Below, piece after piece: positions 27,700 through 31,786 of a DNA stretch of 31,786 nucleotides (within the stretch, counting starts at the first letter, position 1; each line of letters begins with the position of its first letter). Origin of the DNA: a virus; IMG/VR virus record IMGVR_UViG_3300050821_006660, positions 1 to 31,786 of that record. The stretch is one strand, 5' to 3'. The position numbers and the translations under genes are program-made. The notes under the pieces were generated by a model. It did no database searches. It was not told where the DNA came from and saw only the letters and a list, made by a program, of their open reading frames with translations.

Positions 27700-28565
27700 C
27701 GGCGCCTACACGGCCGGTCATGCGTTATCACGGGGGCAAATGGCGGCTCGCGCCCTGGATCATCTCGTTTTTCCCGCCGCATCGCGTGTACGTCGAGCCG
27801 TTCGGTGGCGCGGCCTCAGTGCTCATGCAAAAGCCGAGCAGCTACGCGGAAGTCTATAACGATTCGTGGGCTACGGTCGTCAACGTGTTTCGGGTATTGA
27901 GGGATCCGGCGCAAGCGGTCGAGCTGTGCCGATTAGTGCGGCTCACCCCGTACGCCCGCGATGAGTTTATCGAGGCATATCCGGACACCAGCGACCCAAT
28001 CGAGAACGCTCGCCGTACGCTACTCCGGTCGTTCGCGGGGTTCGGCAGCGCGTCGACCAACGGCGAATACGTCACGGGGTTCCGCGCGAGCAGCCATCGC
28101 TCGCACACAACCCCAGCTCACGACTGGGCGCATTATCCCGACGAGATAGCGGCGTTTGTGGTGCGGCTGCAAGGCGTGACGATCGAAAACCGGCCCGCCG
28201 GCGATGTGATTGTGCAGCACGATAGCCGCGATACTCTGTTTTATGTCGACCCGCCCTATCCTCACAGTACCCGCAACATGCGACGGGGGAACGCGGCCTA
28301 CGCGCACGAGATGGGAGACGATGACCATCGTCGTTTGGCGGCGCTATTGCACGCGGTGCGGGGGATGGTGGTGCTCTCCGGGTACCCCTGCGACCTCTAC
28401 GACCGCGAGCTACTCCCCGAATGGGAAAGGTTCGAACGCCCGCACATGGCCGATGGCGCGCGGCCCCGCACTGAAGTGGTGTGGCTCAACGCGGCCTGCA
28501 GCGCGGCCCTGGTTCGCGCTCGCTCCCAACTCAGCTTACTTGACGCCGAGCCCGTAGCCCCCTGA
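27696..28565 (+). CDS. DNA adenine-N6 methyltransferase, Dam/D12 class
   Basis: The 289 aa protein has the D12-class layout: YHGGKWRLAPWI near residues 11-22 with the SAM-binding motif, VEPFGGAASVLMQK at 33-46, YNDSW near 54, and the catalytic DPPY at 185-188. Length is typical. It transfers a methyl group from SAM to adenine N6, probably protecting the genome from host restriction or marking it. GTG 27696 in a GTGA overlap is the preferred start, with ATG 27720 possible. No partner endonuclease is adjacent, so it is an orphan methylase. Target sequence cannot be read from the protein. Confidence 0.92.
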   Translation: MTAPTRPVMRYHGGKWRLAPWIISFFPPHRVYVEPFGGAASVLMQKPSSYAEVYNDSWATVVNVFRVLRDPAQAVELCRLVRLTPYARDEFIEAYPDTSDPIENARRTLLRSFAGFGSASTNGEYVTGFRASSHRSHTTPAHDWAHYPDEIAAFVVRLQGVTIENRPAGDVIVQHDSRDTLFYVDPPYPHSTRNMRRGNAAYAHEMGDDDHRRLAALLHAVRGMVVLSGYPCDLYDRELLPEWERFERPHMADGARPRTEVVWLNAACSAALVRARSQLSLLDAEPVAP

Positions 28566-28575
28566 TTGTCCGGAT

Positions 28576-29106
28576 GTGCCCGCCCCCCGCGTTCTCTCCC
28601 ACGACTGGATCGGCGATGACGACTTGGGACGGATGCGGACGCTGGGGAAGATGCGGAGTCTCGTCCGGTCCGGCTCAGCGAACCGGTATGTGCGAGCTGT
28701 CGGGGCGCTGGTCTGCCAGACGCATCGCACACGATCGCCGATTGAACTTCGCCTGCGCGCACAGCTCATCCGCGCCTGGTGCGAACGATCGATCGACTTC
28801 GAAAACGACCCCGCCGGCGTAGAGCTTTTATACGCTCCGGAGTACCTGGCGCGGCTCGCCTTGGCCGGCATCCGCATCCGCTGTGACTGCGATGACGTGG
28901 CCACGTTCTCCGGTGCGATAGCCTATTCGGTAGGACTATCTGTCCAGTTCCGCGCTGTCAGCTTCCTTGACAGGCGTGCCCCCTACGCACATGTATTCAC
29001 GGAATTAGACCCTGGCGGCGGCGGCCAGTTGGTCGACGTGGACATCACGCGAGCACAACAGGGGTTGCCGCCGTGCATCTCGAGGGAGATGGTCATCAAG
29101 GTGTAG
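28576..29106 (+). CDS. Transglutaminase-like cysteine protease domain protein (176 aa)
   Basis: The C-terminal half has the transglutaminase-like triad layout: CDCDDVATFSGAIAY with candidate nucleophile Cys105, HVFTEL with His139, and VDVDIT with Asp154 or Asp156. The N-terminal half is basic and helical. Such domains act as peptidases or in crosslinking. Its place directly before the membrane and Arg-rich virion proteins suggests a maturation protease or a virion cell-wall enzyme. GTG start assumed. Fold assignment is from motif spacing only. Confidence 0.75.
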   Translation: MPAPRVLSHDWIGDDDLGRMRTLGKMRSLVRSGSANRYVRAVGALVCQTHRTRSPIELRLRAQLIRAWCERSIDFENDPAGVELLYAPEYLARLALAGIRIRCDCDDVATFSGAIAYSVGLSVQFRAVSFLDRRAPYAHVFTELDPGGGGQLVDVDITRAQQGLPPCISREMVIKV

Positions 29107-29140
29107 ACTCGCGAGCGTACAACCGCCCTGAGCGGGCCGT

Positions 29141-29698
29141 GTGCCGCTAGTCGCGCGGCGGACCTACCGATCCCGCGGCATGGGTGCCAGCGTGGCCTTT
29201 CAGGCCCCGGTCACGATGCAGGTCCGCCCAGCGCCGCCCCCGCCCCGGAGTACGACCGGGACGCCGAGTAAGCCCCCGACGTCGATCTTCTCCGTGCCTG
29301 GGTTCCCCGGCGTTCCGATCTTTCAGGTGCCGCGGACGATCATCCAGGGGATCGTCAAGCAGTCGGGGCTCCCGACCCGGATTCGTCCGGCGTCGCTCCC
29401 GCCGACGCCCTACGACCCTACGAGTCCGTATCCGCCCCCGCCGCAGCCGACGTTCCTGCCCTCGGGTGGGAATGTGCCCTCGATCACTGGGGTGCTGACG
29501 GCGCCCGTGCAAGGGCCGGGGATCTCGGACACGGGCGGCGCGCCGCCGCTCCCGCCGTCGATCGCTGCGGGTGGTGGTGGTGGTGGCGATGGCAGTGGTG
29601 GCGGTGGAGCTGGCGGCGTGACCGTCTCGGGCTCCGCGCAAATCCCGTGGCTCACGCTCGCCTTGATCGCCGGCGGCCTCTACCTCGTGACGCGATGA
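29141..29698 (+). CDS. Pro/Gly-rich protein with C-terminal membrane anchor (185 aa)
   Basis: A basic N-terminus (VARRTYRSRGMG) is followed by a long Pro-rich region, a Gly run near residues 145-160, and a terminal hydrophobic helix (IPWLTLALIAGGLYLVTR). GTG start assumed. This elongated, tail-anchored layout suggests a membrane-tethered virion or stalk protein. It begins the run of similarly anchored genes. Confidence 0.65.
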   Translation: MPLVARRTYRSRGMGASVAFQAPVTMQVRPAPPPPRSTTGTPSKPPTSIFSVPGFPGVPIFQVPRTIIQGIVKQSGLPTRIRPASLPPTPYDPTSPYPPPPQPTFLPSGGNVPSITGVLTAPVQGPGISDTGGAPPLPPSIAAGGGGGGDGSGGGGAGGVTVSGSAQIPWLTLALIAGGLYLVTR

Positions 29699-29705
29699 GG
29701 GCCCT

Positions 29706-30476
29706 ATGACGATGCACATGGTGTCCTACGCGCAGAACGTCTCGCGGCGCGGGATGCTGCGCGGCCGGCACATGGGCGCCTACCCCACGCGATCGGGCAT
29801 GGGCCAAGGGTTCGACTTCTCACAAATCTTCGGCGGCTCCTCGTCGGGCGGATCGAATCAGACGCTGACGACCGCGGGCAACGTCGTCGGCGCCGCGGTC
29901 GGTATCCCCGGCGCCGGATCGATCGCGTCAGGGGTGGTCTCCACCGTCCAGTCGATCTTTGGCGGCAACGCCGCCACCGGGAAAGACGCCGAGCGGCAAG
30001 CCCACGTGTACTCGATCTACGAGACCGCGATGACGGCCCCAGGGTCCGCGCCATCCGTCGACGCCGTGATCGAACTCTACGCGATCGCGACGCAGCAGAC
30101 GGACCCGGTGACGGGCGTCGTCGAGAACAACCCGCAAGCGACCAGGACGTACGCGCAGCAGGCATTGCTCACGCTCGCGACGCAGGGCTGGCAGAATGTG
30201 AACTCGATGCAACCCCGGTTCACGGGCGTGCCAGCGTCGGGCGTCGTGTACGGGAGTGATCCGACGACGGGACAAGCGGTGATCGTCGGGCAGCGGCCGA
30301 TTCAAGGGGCGGGGCTCGCGGGGATGTCACTCACGACGTTGCTCGTGCTGGGCGGGATCGCGTACGTCGTCTTAGGCCGCGGCTCGCGCGCGACAGCCAC
30401 CGTGCATCACGCGTCGAGCAATCCGCGCCGGCGGCATAACCGGAAACGCAGTCGTCGCCGGAGAGCCAGCCGATGA
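29706..30476 (+). CDS. Membrane protein with MGAYP motif and Arg-rich tail, paralogue 1 (256 aa)
   Basis: Near the N-terminus, residues 23-34 read MGAYPTRSGMGQ. A Gly/Ser-rich hydrophobic stretch follows, then a soluble helical centre, a membrane helix (MSLTTLLVLGGIAYVVLG) and the tail NPRRRHNRKRSRRRRASR. The next gene shares the MxAYPxxSGMGQ motif at the same residue position and the membrane-helix-plus-Arg-tail ending. The topology places a basic tail on one face of a membrane, consistent with holding DNA inside a membrane-lined virion. This is inference. Confidence 0.65.
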   Translation: MTMHMVSYAQNVSRRGMLRGRHMGAYPTRSGMGQGFDFSQIFGGSSSGGSNQTLTTAGNVVGAAVGIPGAGSIASGVVSTVQSIFGGNAATGKDAERQAHVYSIYETAMTAPGSAPSVDAVIELYAIATQQTDPVTGVVENNPQATRTYAQQALLTLATQGWQNVNSMQPRFTGVPASGVVYGSDPTTGQAVIVGQRPIQGAGLAGMSLTTLLVLGGIAYVVLGRGSRATATVHHASSNPRRRHNRKRSRRRRASR

Positions 30477-30916
30477 CGATGGTGGCGCCGTACACGACGG
30501 GAGCCCTCGCGGGTTTTGGACGTCGACGTCGGGCGCTCATGCGCGCGTACCCGCGCAACTCCGGCATGGGCCAGCACTGGTACGATGGGCTCGTCAACTG
30601 GGCGCAGAACGTGGCGGGAGGACTGCCCGCGGACGCGCCAGAGGCGGGCGGCGGGTCCGTGACGGTGAACGGCGTGACGACCTACGTCGACTCGTCCGGG
30701 AACCCGTCGTCGACTTACGACCCGAATGCGGGAACGACGCCATCGATCATCCCGCCCGGCGTATTGCCCACGATCCCGACGTGGGTCTGGTGGGCGCTCG
30801 GCGCGACCGCGGTCGCACTGCTCCTCGGGTTCTCCGGCGTCGGGAAGCTCATCCCGCGCGCGAACCCGATCCATCGCCGGCGTCATACTCGTCGGCGTTC
30901 CCGGTCGAGGCGCTGA
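30473..30916 (+). CDS. Membrane protein with MRAYP motif and Arg-rich tail, paralogue 2 (147 aa)
   Basis: Residues 23-34 read MRAYPRNSGMGQ, aligned with the preceding protein. After a Gly/Thr-rich region, a membrane helix (WVWWALGATAVALLLGF) leads to ANPIHRRRHTRRRSRSRR at the end. It overlaps the preceding gene by four bases. It is probably a shorter paralogue with a shared membrane- and DNA-binding role in the virion. Confidence 0.65.
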   Translation: MTMVAPYTTGALAGFGRRRRALMRAYPRNSGMGQHWYDGLVNWAQNVAGGLPADAPEAGGGSVTVNGVTTYVDSSGNPSSTYDPNAGTTPSIIPPGVLPTIPTWVWWALGATAVALLLGFSGVGKLIPRANPIHRRRHTRRRSRSRR

Positions 30917-30919
30917 CGT

Positions 30920-31375
30920 GTGCCTCGCGCGATGCGCTTCGAGGACCTCTCAGTCGGCGATGACTTCACGTTCGCAGACTGCGGACCACGCCCACGTCTC
31001 TATTTCAAATCTGGGGCGCGAGACGCGGCGGAATCGCACGACTCCGGTTCGCGCCCAGGCTTCACGCCCGTCGACGGAGACCGTCTCGTGCATCGCGCGA
31101 ACGGCCGCACCCGCAATCCCGCGCTCGTGGTCGTCGGCAATCCGCCGCGCGGCAAGGGCATCGTCATCTCGCATAACGTGCAAGCGCTCCTCTATCTCCG
31201 CGATGATGACGGCGTCCCCTACGTCCACGCCTTCGGCTACGGCGAAGATGAAGAGCCGCCCGAACCGAAAGAACGCGGGGACACGCTGATGTTGCGCGGG
31301 CTGAAAGACTCGACGGGCGTCGAAGCCGTGCTGCTCTCGGACGGCTCCATCCTCTTGCGTGGACCGGTGAGATGA
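30920..31375 (+). CDS. Small protein with NPALVVVGN motif (151 aa)
   Basis: The GTG start is three bases after the previous stop; ATG 30932 is an alternative. Residues 66-75 read NPALVVVGNP, a peptide found again at residues 20-28 of the next gene product. The C-terminal half is an acidic alpha/beta domain (DTLMLRGLKDSTGVEAVLL). Function unknown. The motif suggests a common interaction surface or short shared exon-like block. Confidence 0.65.
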   Translation: MPRAMRFEDLSVGDDFTFADCGPRPRLYFKSGARDAAESHDSGSRPGFTPVDGDRLVHRANGRTRNPALVVVGNPPRGKGIVISHNVQALLYLRDDDGVPYVHAFGYGEDEEPPEPKERGDTLMLRGLKDSTGVEAVLLSDGSILLRGPVR

Positions 31376-31376
31376 C

Positions 31377-31786
31377 ATGGCTCGACGTGTCCCTCTCTGG
31401 CTCACCGATGCAACCGGCCGCTCCTGGGTCAACAACCCCGCGCTCGTGGTTGTCGGCAACCGTCCGCGCAAAAAGTCCCGTTCACCTTCCCGCTCGAGAT
31501 CTCTAATGGCCAAACGCGCCCGTAAGCGCAGAAAGCTCCACGGCGCCGCGCTCGCCGCCCACCAGCGGAAGGCGAACCGTGGCAAGCGCCGTCGCACGAA
31601 CCGCCGTCGCGCCCATGCGCGGACATCGGCGCGCACCGCGCCGGCCCGTCGCTCCAATCGCCGCCGCGCCACCGCGCGTCGCCGCTCCAACGTCTCTCAC
31701 TCCCGCCGGAGGGTTTCCGTGGCTACCCGTCGCCGCCGTCGCTCCAACTCGCACCACACCACCCGCCGGCGCCGTCGCCACAATGC
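31377..31786 (+). CDS. Arg-rich membrane-associated virion protein, N-terminal part (gene spans the contig ends)
   Basis: This is the 5' part of the 330 aa gene that continues at the left end of the window. It encodes an N-terminal NNPALVVVGNRPRKKSR and then a long basic region with many RRR runs and Ser/Ala/Asn spacers, similar in composition to protamines and to viral core basic proteins. The ATG lies one base past the previous stop. An internal ATG at 31506 (MAKRARKRRK) is a possible second start. The gene crosses the assembly junction without a frameshift. Confidence 0.8.
   Translation, partial: MARRVPLWLTDATGRSWVNNPALVVVGNRPRKKSRSPSRSRSLMAKRARKRRKLHGAALAAHQRKANRGKRRRTNRRRAHARTSARTAPARRSNRRRATARRRSNVSHSRRRVSVATRRRRRSNSHHTTRRRRRHN
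31737..31786. repeat. Terminal direct repeat, right copy (circular closure)
   Basis: Exact 50-base copy of the left end, in the same reading frame of the junction-spanning gene. One copy should be removed when the circle is closed. Confidence 0.9.

Noticed and set aside
696-31781. Long open frames on the minus strand
   Set aside because: They are Arg/Pro/Ala-rich mirror frames of GC-rich + strand genes, have no overlapping start/stop coupling, and conflict with well-supported genes. I accept no minus-strand gene.

Overview
The window is a GC-rich, gene-dense viral genome that reads as one complete circular unit. The first 50 bases are repeated exactly as the last 50 bases, and one reading frame runs across that junction, so the contig is about 31,736 bp of unique sequence closed on itself. 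About 70 protein genes are recognisable and all lie on the + strand. Most are tiny and joined by ATGA, GTGA or TAATG stop/start overlaps. I see no rRNA, no convincing tRNA and no CRISPR array. The organism is best described as a double-stranded DNA bacteriophage of a high-GC bacterium; the host cannot be named from the sequence.

Virion region (about 25.8 kb, through the junction, to 7.6 kb). It holds three consecutive 197-233 aa proteins that look beta-rich and are capsid candidates. Next come a 434 aa fibre-like protein with YadA-head-type repeats and a tandem pair of paralogous 264/283 aa spike-like proteins, followed by several small virion-like proteins. Upstream of the junction lie a 451 aa protein of unknown role, a Dam-type adenine methylase, a transglutaminase-like cysteine protease, and a run of proteins combining membrane segments with Arg-rich tails. 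No terminase, portal, HK97-type capsid, tape measure or tail gene is recognisable. My inference is a tailless, possibly membrane-containing virion.

Lysis region (7.6-11.1 kb). It has a DUF1906-type TIM-barrel glycoside hydrolase (endolysin candidate), a multi-pass holin candidate, an Ala-rich repeat protein, a coiled-coil protein with a C-terminal membrane anchor, and a second membrane-anchored protein.

Accessory and replication region (11.1-25.8 kb). Dozens of short genes surround a replication core. The core contains a small serine recombinase, a DUF3987-type AAA helicase/primase-like protein, a non-coding region packed with GGCGGAAAG iterons (probable origin), a small helix-turn-helix protein, a DUF6948 protein and a Gly-Tyr-Gly-Ser/Asp repeat protein. 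An HNH endonuclease and several zinc-knuckle and membrane microproteins follow.

The most striking unexplained structure is a dispersed ~26-30 bp imperfect dyad (core TGGACC-N6-GGTCAA) present in 16 copies plus remnants. With one exception the copies lie in the accessory region, close to gene boundaries and in both orientations. Plus-oriented copies sit at gene starts, where four unrelated proteins share the encoded N-terminal peptide SGVDQERST. Minus-oriented copies sit at gene ends. Some small genes are therefore bracketed like cassettes by inverted copies. This could be a phage-wide operator system, a boundary element for gene shuffling, or a set of target sites for the encoded serine recombinase.
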